Shown: positions 39,662-48,010 of the stretch, in pieces | Layout of the letters: every line of letters begins with the position of its first letter | How positions within the stretch are numbered: the stretch's first letter is position 1 | DNA from: Gloeocapsopsis crepidinum LEGE 06123 | GTDB taxonomy: Bacteria > Cyanobacteriota > Cyanobacteriia > Cyanobacteriales > Chroococcidiopsidaceae | Direction: 5' to 3' | DNA length: 64,000 bases | NCBI RefSeq assembly: GCF_015207655.1 | Contig: NZ_JADEWN010000003.1 | Location: 1 to 64,000, forward strand | Translations under genes and position numbers: made by a program | Notes under the pieces: model-generated | Databases searched by the model: none | Told to the model about the DNA's origin: nothing | What the model saw: the letters and a program-made list of their open reading frames with translations, nothing else

Positions 39662-40574
39662 GACTTTCTCCTATAAGTTTTAAAAATATTTTTGTCAGGT
39701 CAGCACGGTCTTGTTTAACTTGTACTAGCGGCAACGGACTCAGTACGTTTAAAATCTGATACAGTCCTTCAGGCGTGCCAGCATAAATCATCTTTTGTGA
39801 CTCAACGACTGCACCTATTGCTTCAATTTTGCGAGTTCTGACATCATCTAACTCGCCTAAGAATTCAATGATGTAACCACAGTCAGAAAATTGCTTCACA
39901 ATTCTGGCAGTTGGTTCTAGTGCGATAATTTCGCCGTTTTGAACAATAGCTACCCGATCCGAAATTTCCTCTGCAATATTCAGTTGATGAGTAGTCAGGA
40001 GGATGGCACACCCTTCTTGCGCTATTTCCCGCACTAAAGCTTTGACGTTTTGGCTGGCTTCCACATCTAAGCCTAAAGTCGGCTCATCTAACAACAATAG
40101 TCGCGGCTGGTGAATCAACGCGACAGCGATCGCCAACTTTTGCTGCATTCCCCGCGAGAGTGCCTGAACAGGAGTGTGACGTTTGTGCAATAATTCAAAT
40201 CTGTCCAACAAAGCTAGACCTCGACGATGCGCAGCTTTGCGATTCATTCCTCTTAAAACCCCAAAATACTCTAAATTTTCTTCTGGAGTCAGCCGCCAGT
40301 AGAGATTGCGATTACCTTCTAGCACTGCACCTAACATCTGTAGTGCCTTTGAATTGCGATGCGGGTCACAACCGGCAATTTTGACCCAACCTGTATCTGG
40401 TCGAATTAGACCAGCAATCATTTTGATCGTGGTTGTTTTCCCAGCCCCGTTAGCACCAAGAAAAGCTAAGACTTCTCCAGGCTCAATCTTTAAGGATAAT
40501 TCGCGCACTGCTTCAACTAGCTTGCCGCCCTGTCGGTAGGTTTTGCGGAGTTTATAAGCTTCTAATGCAGTCAT
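39633..40574 (-). CDS. ABC ATPase, partner of the ABC-2 permease
   Basis: A 313-residue ATPase of the antibiotic/ABC-2 export type: Walker A GANGAGKTT, signature LSRGMQQKLAIAVALIHQP, Walker B LLLDEPTLGLD and TTHQ switch. The C-terminal extension (about 220-313) includes FLGELDDVRTRKIEAIGAVV, usual for the DrrA/NatA subgroup. It starts 85 bases after the asparagine-synthetase-like gene ends, on the same strand. It probably exports the mature lasso peptide together with the 38888 gene. Confidence 0.9.
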   Translation of the reverse strand: MTALEAYKLRKTYRQGGKLVEAVRELSLKIEPGEVLAFLGANGAGKTTTIKMIAGLIRPDTGWVKIAGCDPHRNSKALQMLGAVLEGNRNLYWRLTPEENLEYFGVLRGMNRKAAHRRGLALLDRFELLHKRHTPVQALSRGMQQKLAIAVALIHQPRLLLLDEPTLGLDVEASQNVKALVREIAQEGCAILLTTHQLNIAEEISDRVAIVQNGEIIALEPTARIVKQFSDCGYIIEFLGELDDVRTRKIEAIGAVVESQKMIYAGTPEGLYQILNVLSPLPLVQVKQDRADLTKIFLKLIGESRAATVTHGN

Positions 40575-40659
40575 GGCTATGATAATTGCTCAGTGGATAG
40601 TAATCAGCCGATGCAATCTGCTTGTCAGAGAAAAAGCACGGCTAGTGCGTGGCGTTTAG

Positions 40660-42570
40660 TTAGTATGTAAGTGCTACTTGCCGAGGTAGTCGATAGACTT
40701 TCGTTGGTTCTAGCGGTTGCTGTCGTACTGCCGTTATTTGGTCGAACCAAGCGATTAGAGCGAGTGTCGTGTTAATTCGCCAGCTAGCTGACACATCTCC
40801 AATCCCAACTGCAGCCTGCCGCATTACTTGAATAAGCTGCGTCTTATCAAAGACTCCTAAATCGCTAATGCTTGAATTCCGAACCATTGCTTCTAACTGA
40901 GGCAAATGTTTAGATAGCCCAATCCAGTAAACATCGTTAAACGATTTTTTGTCGCGCCTGGTGCGAATGGCTTCTGGAAGGATTCCACGCATAGCCGTTT
41001 GCAGCACAGGTTTAGGCATACCAGGAACTTGTCTAAGTGTTGTAGGAAGACTCAGGCAGAAACTCAGCAGACGAGAATCGCGGAAAGGATGCGAGTTATG
41101 CATACCATGTGGCGCTGCTAGATACCATCCAGACCAATCACCTACACTGGATTGAATAGCACACAGATCAGTAGACAATGTTGTTGAGTTGCTGCTTACC
41201 CTACGAGCGTTGTTGATTCCCAGCTGCTGCATTTTATAATTGCGCGCAAATTCGGGAAGCACCCAAGGAGGAATCGAAAAAGTTCCTAGGTTGGGCCATC
41301 TGCCAAACCCGTGGTGTAAGAATGGTTGAATTCCTTCGCGTGTCAGAATCGGGAAATTAGGCTGAATACCACATCGATACAAGATTGACCACACATTGAG
41401 GTTACTAACTTGGGCTAAGCGGTTAGCTTGGGAAAGTGCTAACGAATACTGACCTTGACGTAATAAATCGGCAATACAAAGCCAATTTCCAGCTAGCAGT
41501 TCGTCACTGCCTAAACCTGTTAAAATTGTATCTGCTCCACTTTGCGCAGCAGTCTCGACGAGAAGTTTTTCCATACTCAAGCGAAATAAACCTGCATAAG
41601 GTTCGTCGTGGTAAGGAATTTCCTCACTAAACCATTGAAAGTCTACTGCGTTGTCTGCTTCTATTAAATGAGCTACAGTTGGTCCACCCTGGTTAATGAC
41701 CATCTCAGCATAGGCTTGCTCTCCAGCTAAGCTATGTCGTTTATAAACTGCCGTCAGAGTATGTAAGTTTGGTTGCCCTACACCTGATGACATCCAGTCG
41801 CGAGCAATGCAGACTACGCTAGAGGAATCCATTCCTCCCGATAAGTGTGCTGCAATTTGTCCTCTATGCAATCGTTCTTTGACGGCTTGCTTAAAGAGCT
41901 GAGCGTATTGTTCGCCAGCTTCTTCTAAGAGAATACTATTGTTATTTCTGTTACTTCCAGCTTTTGAGTTCCAATCCCACCATCGATACTTTTCCACTTG
42001 TCCAGTAGAAGTGATTGTCAGCATTGTGCCAGGAAGTACGCGCTTGATGACATCGAAAGGTGTTCTCTGTGTAGGTAGCTCGACAGCAGGAGATGGGCAC
42101 ATGAGGAACTGTGCTATGAATTCACGGTCAAAGGCTGTATTTGGTAGCAAATTGAGAAGCGATCGCACACTGTTACTGATAGCCATCTGCGTTCCTTGGA
42201 CAAGCCAATATAGCGGCCAGCAACCAAGAGAATCGCGTAAAGCAAACAACTTTTGCTGCGAACTATCCCACACAACTAAAGAAAACTCACCCTCTAGCTG
42301 CTCAAGTCCTTTGTCACCAAGATGGCAATAGGCTGCTAAAGCGATCGCAGCATCTGATGTGCATTTTTGTACTGCGGACTGCGGCAATCGAGCCAGCAAT
42401 TCATCCTGATAACACAAATGCCCCAAAAGTACAGCTGCATTTCCTGAGTGGTAGTCGCGGGCAAAGGTCACTAAAGCAGGTCGCGCAGCATCATCTCTAT
42501 GCGGCGAAAACACATGGAACTCAATTTCTCCATCCTCACTAGCAAAAACGTCAAATCCTACGCGCATCAC
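40660..42570 (-). CDS. Lasso peptide cyclase (asparagine synthetase-like, C protein)
   Basis: A 636-residue asparagine synthetase homologue. Residues 1 to about 200 form the glutaminase-like (Ntn) domain; the catalytic N-terminal Cys of true glutamine-dependent synthetases is missing (MMRVGF...), so it should not use glutamine. Residues about 220-600 contain the synthetase domain with the ATP PP-loop HLSGGMDSSSV and ILTGLGSDELLAGN. Lasso C proteins adenylate the Asp or Glu side chain and form the macrolactam with the N-terminal amine. The gene follows the B protein after a gap of 20 bases. The identity as lasso cyclase rests on this context plus the two precursors. Confidence 0.88.
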   Translation of the reverse strand: MMRVGFDVFASEDGEIEFHVFSPHRDDAARPALVTFARDYHSGNAAVLLGHLCYQDELLARLPQSAVQKCTSDAAIALAAYCHLGDKGLEQLEGEFSLVVWDSSQQKLFALRDSLGCWPLYWLVQGTQMAISNSVRSLLNLLPNTAFDREFIAQFLMCPSPAVELPTQRTPFDVIKRVLPGTMLTITSTGQVEKYRWWDWNSKAGSNRNNNSILLEEAGEQYAQLFKQAVKERLHRGQIAAHLSGGMDSSSVVCIARDWMSSGVGQPNLHTLTAVYKRHSLAGEQAYAEMVINQGGPTVAHLIEADNAVDFQWFSEEIPYHDEPYAGLFRLSMEKLLVETAAQSGADTILTGLGSDELLAGNWLCIADLLRQGQYSLALSQANRLAQVSNLNVWSILYRCGIQPNFPILTREGIQPFLHHGFGRWPNLGTFSIPPWVLPEFARNYKMQQLGINNARRVSSNSTTLSTDLCAIQSSVGDWSGWYLAAPHGMHNSHPFRDSRLLSFCLSLPTTLRQVPGMPKPVLQTAMRGILPEAIRTRRDKKSFNDVYWIGLSKHLPQLEAMVRNSSISDLGVFDKTQLIQVMRQAAVGIGDVSASWRINTTLALIAWFDQITAVRQQPLEPTKVYRLPRQVALTY

Positions 42571-42590
42571 TTTCTCCTTTGTTAAATAGA

Positions 42591-43307
42591 TCAGCTATAC
42601 CGTGCTGCAGCTATAAAGTTCTCACAGTTGCTTTGATTGTCTGTGACTGTCCAGGAACCACACTCTACCCAGGCGTGTGCTTGGAACGGATACAAATTGA
42701 TACCAACTACCAGTTCCGCAGGAAAATGAAAAGTAGTTTTAAGAATCTGCCATCCTACAAGTGCCCGCTCTTTACAAGCCATTGGCAGAAGGGGATATTT
42801 TGCTGCACCTTCTCGAACTAAAGCATCAACTGCTTGAACTGCCTCTTTATCAGGTACTTTGTAAGTAGTAGAACGTTGCCAACGCCGCCACAGCCGAATC
42901 GTTCGCGTCCAACCTAGAGTGCGAATGCTAATCCAAGCTAGTGTTAATAACACAGAGATGGTTAGGTATGACGGTAGTTTAGGATGTTGCAGTTGTGGTA
43001 GTTGATCAATTAATTGCTTGCGTTGTAGATCGTGTAGTAGCTTGTTAGCGTCAGCTTGTACTTGTTCTTTTGTGACACCGTATTCGTTGGCGATCGCTTG
43101 CGCTGTTTCTTCAGGATTGCGATCGAGTAAAAGCATTAACATTTTCGTGCCAACTGTGTCTAATCCATAGAACTTACCGCGATTGAGTCCCAGCAGTCGT
43201 GCTACGCCGTCTTGAAGAACCACGATCACGTCTTGCTTGAGTCGATAAGCTCCACTTCCTTCAACAATTACCGTAGGGTTAAATTTTTGTTGTACTGAGT
43301 AAGACAT
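42591..43307 (-). CDS. Lasso peptide B protein (PqqD-like RRE fused to transglutaminase-like peptidase)
   Basis: A 238-residue two-domain protein. Residues about 10-95 form a PqqD-like RiPP recognition element (GAYRLKQDVIVVLQDGVARLLGLNRGKFYGLD). A hydrophobic linker (about 112-132) may be a membrane or buried helix. Residues about 145-238 are the lasso B2 peptidase fold with Cys178 (ACKERALVGWQIL), His211 (QAHAWVE) and Asp223 as the presumed triad. It should bind the leader of the precursors and cut it off. The one-protein B1+B2 arrangement is as in proteobacterial clusters. It lies about 200 bases downstream of precursor A1, with a hairpin between. Confidence 0.92.
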   Translation of the reverse strand: MSYSVQQKFNPTVIVEGSGAYRLKQDVIVVLQDGVARLLGLNRGKFYGLDTVGTKMLMLLLDRNPEETAQAIANEYGVTKEQVQADANKLLHDLQRKQLIDQLPQLQHPKLPSYLTISVLLTLAWISIRTLGWTRTIRLWRRWQRSTTYKVPDKEAVQAVDALVREGAAKYPLLPMACKERALVGWQILKTTFHFPAELVVGINLYPFQAHAWVECGSWTVTDNQSNCENFIAAARYS

Positions 43308-43385
43308 AAATACTATCCTGCTGATTTTTTGAGTTACTCATGACACTAATAACTACAAATGCAGCTATTTCAAGTTGTAAAAAAG

Positions 43386-43419
43386 AGGCAGCTTTAGAGA
43401 GTAGCTTAATAAGCTGCCT
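43386..43419 (-). other. Hairpin between precursor A1 and the B gene
   Basis: AGGCAGCTT (43386-43394) pairs perfectly with AAGCTGCCT (43411-43419) around a 16-base loop. It lies between the end of A1 and the start of the B gene. A copy with one G-U pair follows A2 (43700-43733). Neither has a long U-run, so partial termination or transcript stabilisation that would favour precursor over enzyme production is possible. Confidence 0.6.
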
Positions 43420-43513
43420 GTATGAAATATGGCTTAATAATGCATAGCTTTTAAAGCTATCTTGCTAAGAACATTAATGTTTCACACACTCACAATGGCT
43501 ATTTTTGGATTGC

Positions 43514-43651
43514 TTACCACCAGAGCAGCCAGTTGTACCAATCGTAATAGCCGATCCAAGAAAAGCCTTGGATTTTATCAATATTTCCGAGTTTATACAA
43601 TTCTGGTGCGCGGTAGCTAGAGTTATTTACTAATGCCATCTGTTGACTCAT
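43514..43651 (-). CDS. Lasso peptide precursor A1
   Basis: A 45-residue peptide starting MSQQMALVNNSS, with a strong ribosome-binding site AAAGGAG 7 bases upstream of the ATG at 43651. The leader carries the lasso motif YRAPELYKLG (YxxPxLxxxG). Aligning it with the known fusilassin leader places the cut after Gly, giving a core FSWIGYYDWYNWLLWW of 16 residues. The only acidic residue, Asp8, would be the ring acceptor (8-residue ring). Nine of the 16 core residues are aromatic. The usual penultimate leader Thr is Gln. An alternative cut one residue earlier gives a Gly1-Asp9 ring. Too short for most gene callers. Confidence 0.88.
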   Translation of the reverse strand: MSQQMALVNNSSYRAPELYKLGNIDKIQGFSWIGYYDWYNWLLWW

Positions 43652-43699
43652 GACTGACTCCTTTGATTGTTATTTGGGTTTAGATAGTTGGTAGGAAAC

Positions 43700-43733
43700 A
43701 GGCAGCTTTGGAGAACAGATTGATAAGCTACCT
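43700..43733 (-). other. Hairpin between precursors A2 and A1
   Basis: AGGCAGCTT (43700-43708) pairs with AAGCTACCT (43725-43733), with one G-U pair in minus-strand RNA. It is the duplicated copy of the hairpin at 43386 and sits in the spacer between the two precursors. Confidence 0.55.
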
Positions 43734-43834
43734 GTATCATACGTGGCTTTTTAATGCTTAGCTTTTAGAGCTATTCTCCTGCTAAGCACATTGATGTTTT
43801 AACAAGCTCATATCGGCTGTTTACAAACCGATTA

Positions 43835-43972
43835 AAACCAGATCAACCAGTTGTAAAAGTCATAAAAGAATCCAACGATATAAAACCCTTGGATTTTATC
43901 GATATTTCCAAGTTCATACAATTCTGGTGCGCGGTAGTGAGAGTTATTTATTAATGCCATCTGTTGACTCAT
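43835..43972 (-). CDS. Lasso peptide precursor A2
   Basis: A 45-residue peptide from ATG 43972, with the same AAAGGAG ribosome-binding site as A1. The leader reads MSQQMALINNSHYRAPELYE and then LGNIDKIQG, nearly identical to A1. The core by the same alignment is FYIVGFFYDFYNWLIWF (17 residues). Its only acidic residue, Asp9, gives a 9-residue ring; starting the core at the Gly would require a 10-residue ring, outside the known 7-9 range. Ten of 17 core residues are aromatic. It is the first gene of the codirectional run. The stop TAA lies near 43832-43837, immediately after WF. Confidence 0.87.
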
Positions 43973-44995
43973 GATTGACTCCTTTGATTGTTGTTTGGGT
44001 TTAGATATCGTGTCACGCTTTTTTTAGCGATTCACTCAGCAAGCGGTTTAACTGCTTGCCTGATTGATAAGTTACTAAGTTTGCACAGATAAAGTAATAC
44101 TTGTTTATGTAGATTTAGTTGCTCACCTTAGAAAGTTAAATTGCACAAAACTGCAACAATGCACTTTGCTAAAGAAAATGTGTAGCCAAACCAAACGTAT
44201 TAAATTTAATACGTGCAAATGTTGTTAGATAGCCTAAGAAATAAAATTTAGAAGAGTATCTTTGCTAAATTGAGGCTGATCAGCACATTGATAAGTTAAA
44301 GCAGGAAAATATTTGTACTATTAGCAGCTCTAATATTTTTTTATTAATACGTCGAGTAGTTGATATATTGACTGGATTGTAACCTAAAACTATAGCTAAT
44401 GAAACTTATTACTTTAATTGCATAACATTATTTATCAAACCAATGAAAAAATAATAAATTATTTTTTTAGTTTTAACATGATACAGAAAAAAATAATCAA
44501 TAGAAAAATACAATAAGATATCTTCGCATGAGAGAAATGCTAAATTAATCTTGAGTTTTTGCCTTACAGAGAATGAATTTTTAGACTTACTTTTAGTGCC
44601 TATTTTTTAAGCTTTTTAAAGAATTAAGTTAGTTATCAATTAACATAAATATAGTAGTGAGCATCTAATAATCGTTGATCGTTGAAGTAGTGGCGATATG
44701 CTCAAACCAGTGTATGACAATAGTAAATACTAGTAGTACGTTGTATGCCTACTTAAATCAATAAATGACCTCTTCTCAAATTGTCTTTTTGATAAATGAC
44801 TAGTTTGAATCAAACAAAGTCAACTTATATACAATCATCATACTTAATTTTGCTTTTTATACAAAAATTTAAGAAAACTCTGTATTTTAATTTGAAAAAT
44901 TAGGTAAATATATACAAAAGTAGTACGATTGATTCTCCTTACTCAGCTGACAGCACAACAAGTAGTCAAAAGCTTAAAGGATTTCTTAAGTAATA
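43973..44995. other. AT-rich control region upstream of the lasso genes and PhoD-like gene
   Basis: About 1 kb between the divergent A2 precursor and the PhoD-like gene. It is strongly AT-rich and contains the palindrome at 44195-44214. No further precursor-like ORF with the YxxP leader was found. It presumably holds promoters for both sides. Confidence 0.55.
44195..44214. promoter_or_regulatory. Perfect 20-bp palindrome, candidate operator
   Basis: ACGTATTAAATTTAATACGT reads identically on both strands. It lies 223 bases upstream of the A2 start codon. A half-site TTAATACGT recurs at 44344-44352. Such dyads are typical of dimeric repressor or activator sites, although an AT-rich cruciform is also possible. 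No regulator gene is in the immediate cluster. Confidence 0.55.
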
Positions 44996-47323
44996 ATGAA
45001 TCGTTATCGAATAAATAGGCGCTCATTTCTTAAATACGCGGCTGCTGGATTTGCCGTCTCAAGTGTTTATTTCATAAAAAGGACAAGCGCTGCAACTAAC
45101 TTGCAGCCAGTGCAAGGGCTACCAAACAATCTGACACGAACCTGGATTGGGCGATCTTTCTGGGCAAATCGTTTGCAAGATTGGCGATTGCATCAAGGTT
45201 TCATCGAATGTTTAGCAGGAGACGCTGGAGATGAGATCCGAACAGTTTCGCTGCTTACCCGTGAATTAATTCCAGGTTCAAATGCTGCACAAATGAGTGT
45301 TGTTGTCAAGCGTTTAACAGATAATGGTGGAGGATTTTGTGGGTTTCTGATCGGAGGTGGCGGCGGACAGCTAGACTACCGTGCAGCGGCGCTTGTACAG
45401 AAAGCATCTGGTATCGGCGGTGGTTTGCTTTGCACTTATGATGGTCATCGCCTTCGGTTTCGCGAACACACTAGCGAACAGCGACCTTTGCAATTTGCTG
45501 AGCTACCATCACAGCAAGTAGGTTCGATAAATCCAGTTACTAATCTCGATGAAGAGGTCTTACTACACCTCGATATATCTCCTCAGCCAAATGGTAAATT
45601 CCAGTTACAACTAACTGCCTCGCAGGTAAAAACAGGTCAAGTATTAGGGAAAGCCATTTTAAAAAACGTTGCTGATGCTAGTATTTGTGGCAGTATTTTA
45701 CTTGTTTCTTCTCCCTATACAGGACAAGCAGGAGCAAGATATGGATTTCGCGATCCTCGCACGGGTGGGAACAAGATAGCTGCACGTCCTCAAAATACGC
45801 TTGGTCCAATCTTGGGAACTATGTATTCACTCAATGGCAAAGTTCTCAAAGTCTTAGCTCAGTTTATGCCCATCGGCGATACACAAGCACGCGTAGCACA
45901 ATTTCAGTATCGCAGTACTAACGGAGCTTGGCAAAGTGGTTCTGAGGCGACTATTGGAGTAGGATACACAGCGCTGTTTCGCTTAACTAATTGGAACTCT
46001 ACGAAAGATTGGGAATATCGAATTGTTTATAAGTATCAAACATTAACAGCATATTACAACGGTATTATCCGAAAAGACCCCATCAACAAATCGTTGACTA
46101 TGGGACTGGTTAGCTGCACGATCGCTACTGCACGTCCCCTCGACAGTGGTATAGGTAAACCTGAACTACCCAATGCGGAACTTTTAGGACGCTACACCTC
46201 GCAAAACATTTATTTTCCTTACTCTCAGCTTGTACAAAATCTTCGTCGTCATCAACCTGATTTACTACTCTTCGTTGGCGATCAACTCTATGAAACCAGT
46301 CCAACGCTGAAAGACACGAGTAACTTAGTACTAGACTATTTGTACAAATGGTATCTCTGGTTGTGGTCTTTTCGCAGTCTCACACGCAACACTCCCACCA
46401 TTGTTTTAGTAGACGATCACGACGTTTACCAAGGTAATATTTGGGGAGAAAATGGCAAGCCTGCTCCCAACAAAGATGAAAATCGCGGAGGTTACGTCTA
46501 CACAGGTTCATTTGTCAACCTAGTTCAGCGAACGCAATGCGGTCACAATCCAGACGCTTACGATCCGACGCCAGTGTTACAAAATATCAATGTTTACTAT
46601 GGTGCTTTCCGCTATGGTGGGGTTAGTTTTGCAATTCTAGAGGATCGCAAGTTTAAGAGTGCAAGTACAACACAACCACCTATACTATTGGGAGAACGAC
46701 AAGAGAAGTTTTTAGAAGCTTGGGCGCAAGACAAACAAGGGGTACGCGCAAAGGTATGTATCACGCAGACTGTTTTTGGTTGCGTTGCAACAGATGAAGA
46801 TCGCCGCCCCGTAATCAATAACTATGACTCTAATGGATTTCCGCAAGCAGGAAGGAACCGTGCGATCGCGCTTTTGCGCAAGGCAGGTGCGTTGGTTGTC
46901 TCTGGCGATCAGCACTTAGCTAGCTTGGTACGACACGGAATCAACAATTTTACTGATGGTGTTGTGCAATTTTCTGGACCTGCAGGAGGCGCACTTTGGC
47001 AACGATGGTTTCAACCTGCTGGACTTTTGCCGAATGGTGGTTCTACGCCATACACGGGGGATTTTATCGATGGATTTGGTAACAAAATGCGCGTCTTAGC
47101 TGTAGCGAATCCCAAAATTACCCAAAAATATCATGTAGATAATTCCTTTAGTAAGAGCCGTAATCTTGGCGATAGAAGGCTTAAAAGCGAAGGATACGGT
47201 ATTATTCGCGTCAATGCAAACGAATATGCGATTGAGTGCTGGTCTTGGGATATCGATCCTACCTCCACTAATGCCAAGCAGTTTCCTGGCTGGCCTTATC
47301 GTTTGCCTTTCACTCAAGTTTAA
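44996..47323 (+). CDS. PhoD-like Tat-exported phosphoesterase
   Basis: A 775-residue protein. The N-terminus carries a twin-arginine signal (NRRSFLKYAAAGFAVSS). Residues about 40-360 hold a family-specific beta-rich domain. The C-terminal half is a PhoD-like metallophosphatase: FVGDQLYE, VDDHDVYQGNIWGENG, then ILEDRKFKSA and VVSGDQHLASLVRHG supply metal ligands. The product would act in the periplasm as a phosphodiesterase or alkaline phosphatase. It is divergent from the lasso genes and shows no link to them. I did not see a convincing Pho box upstream. Confidence 0.88.
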   Translation: MNRYRINRRSFLKYAAAGFAVSSVYFIKRTSAATNLQPVQGLPNNLTRTWIGRSFWANRLQDWRLHQGFIECLAGDAGDEIRTVSLLTRELIPGSNAAQMSVVVKRLTDNGGGFCGFLIGGGGGQLDYRAAALVQKASGIGGGLLCTYDGHRLRFREHTSEQRPLQFAELPSQQVGSINPVTNLDEEVLLHLDISPQPNGKFQLQLTASQVKTGQVLGKAILKNVADASICGSILLVSSPYTGQAGARYGFRDPRTGGNKIAARPQNTLGPILGTMYSLNGKVLKVLAQFMPIGDTQARVAQFQYRSTNGAWQSGSEATIGVGYTALFRLTNWNSTKDWEYRIVYKYQTLTAYYNGIIRKDPINKSLTMGLVSCTIATARPLDSGIGKPELPNAELLGRYTSQNIYFPYSQLVQNLRRHQPDLLLFVGDQLYETSPTLKDTSNLVLDYLYKWYLWLWSFRSLTRNTPTIVLVDDHDVYQGNIWGENGKPAPNKDENRGGYVYTGSFVNLVQRTQCGHNPDAYDPTPVLQNINVYYGAFRYGGVSFAILEDRKFKSASTTQPPILLGERQEKFLEAWAQDKQGVRAKVCITQTVFGCVATDEDRRPVINNYDSNGFPQAGRNRAIALLRKAGALVVSGDQHLASLVRHGINNFTDGVVQFSGPAGGALWQRWFQPAGLLPNGGSTPYTGDFIDGFGNKMRVLAVANPKITQKYHVDNSFSKSRNLGDRRLKSEGYGIIRVNANEYAIECWSWDIDPTSTNAKQFPGWPYRLPFTQV

Positions 47324-47501
47324 AGCTGTTAGCTTGCAGTTTGAGCTAAGAAAGTTGAGTTAACTCTATTCACAATTTGTAGCTTTGCGAAGCAGTAATT
47401 AGTCTATCGCAAGATTGAAAAACCTCTGTCTAGAGCACGATTTGACTAATAAACCAAATGAAGTAAAAATAGGATGCCCAATTTGATGTAGATTGTATTC
47501 T

Positions 47502-47924
47502 ATGAAACTAAATCGTTTAATACGCTTTTCAACAGTGAAACGTTGGATAGCAACAATGCTTTTATGTCTATCAGCGATCGCCTTTTTCCCAGCGTACTCT
47601 GCAATGGCTGCTCCCAATGCAACCTTAATTGCAGCAGATCTTGGAGATCAGGTTCAAGAGAAAACCAGTGAAGATGCTGGACGCGCGAAAAACTTTATCC
47701 GCGACACTGCAGATAGCGTCGAGGAAACTGCACGAAAAAATGCTAAGCGAGTTGACCAAGCAACCGATGATGGTAGTTTCGTTGAGCGCAAAGCTAAGCG
47801 AGATGCAGCCCGTATTGAGAAAAGAGCAGAAGAAGATACAGCGCGGACTCAAAAAGCTGTAGACAATACAAAGAACGTTATTGAACGTACAGTTGATAGT
47901 ATCAAAGATGCTTTTAGCGATTAA
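47502..47924 (+). CDS. Small secreted protein with highly charged amphipathic helices
   Basis: A 140-residue protein from the ATG at 47502 (an upstream TTG at 47493 is less likely). A signal peptide (about 1-38, ending SAMAAP) precedes a region rich in Lys, Glu, Asp, Arg and Ala with helical periodicity (KNFIRDTADSVEETARKNAK; KRDAARIEKRAEEDTARTQK; KNVIERTVDSIKDAFSD). It resembles LEA group 3 or apolipoprotein-like repeats, suggesting disorder or membrane-surface helices; a desiccation role is only inference. No named family is recognised. Confidence 0.65.
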   Translation: MKLNRLIRFSTVKRWIATMLLCLSAIAFFPAYSAMAAPNATLIAADLGDQVQEKTSEDAGRAKNFIRDTADSVEETARKNAKRVDQATDDGSFVERKAKRDAARIEKRAEEDTARTQKAVDNTKNVIERTVDSIKDAFSD

Positions 47925-48010
47925 AAACTAAACAGTAGCTAAAAAGATTAATGTGCATTGTTTCATTTGTTGCATCCACTTAAAACGAAAGAAGCAATGT
48001 ACATTAAACT

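Larger units (their letters stand above)
43376..44008. repeat. Tandem duplication carrying the two lasso precursors
   Basis: Two consecutive units (43376-43690 and 43691-44008, about 315-320 bases each) share their ribosome-binding site, leader codons, and downstream hairpin region (AGGCAGCTT ... at 43386 and 43700). They differ mainly in the core-encoding part and scattered bases. The duplication created a two-peptide system. Confidence 0.85.

Noticed and set aside
44850-44995. Possible Pho box upstream of the PhoD-like gene
   Set aside because: TTAA strings occur in AT-rich sequence but without the repeated spacing of the cyanobacterial Pho box.
43973-44995. A third lasso precursor upstream
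   Set aside because: No further YxxPxL leader or duplicated repeat unit was found in this region.
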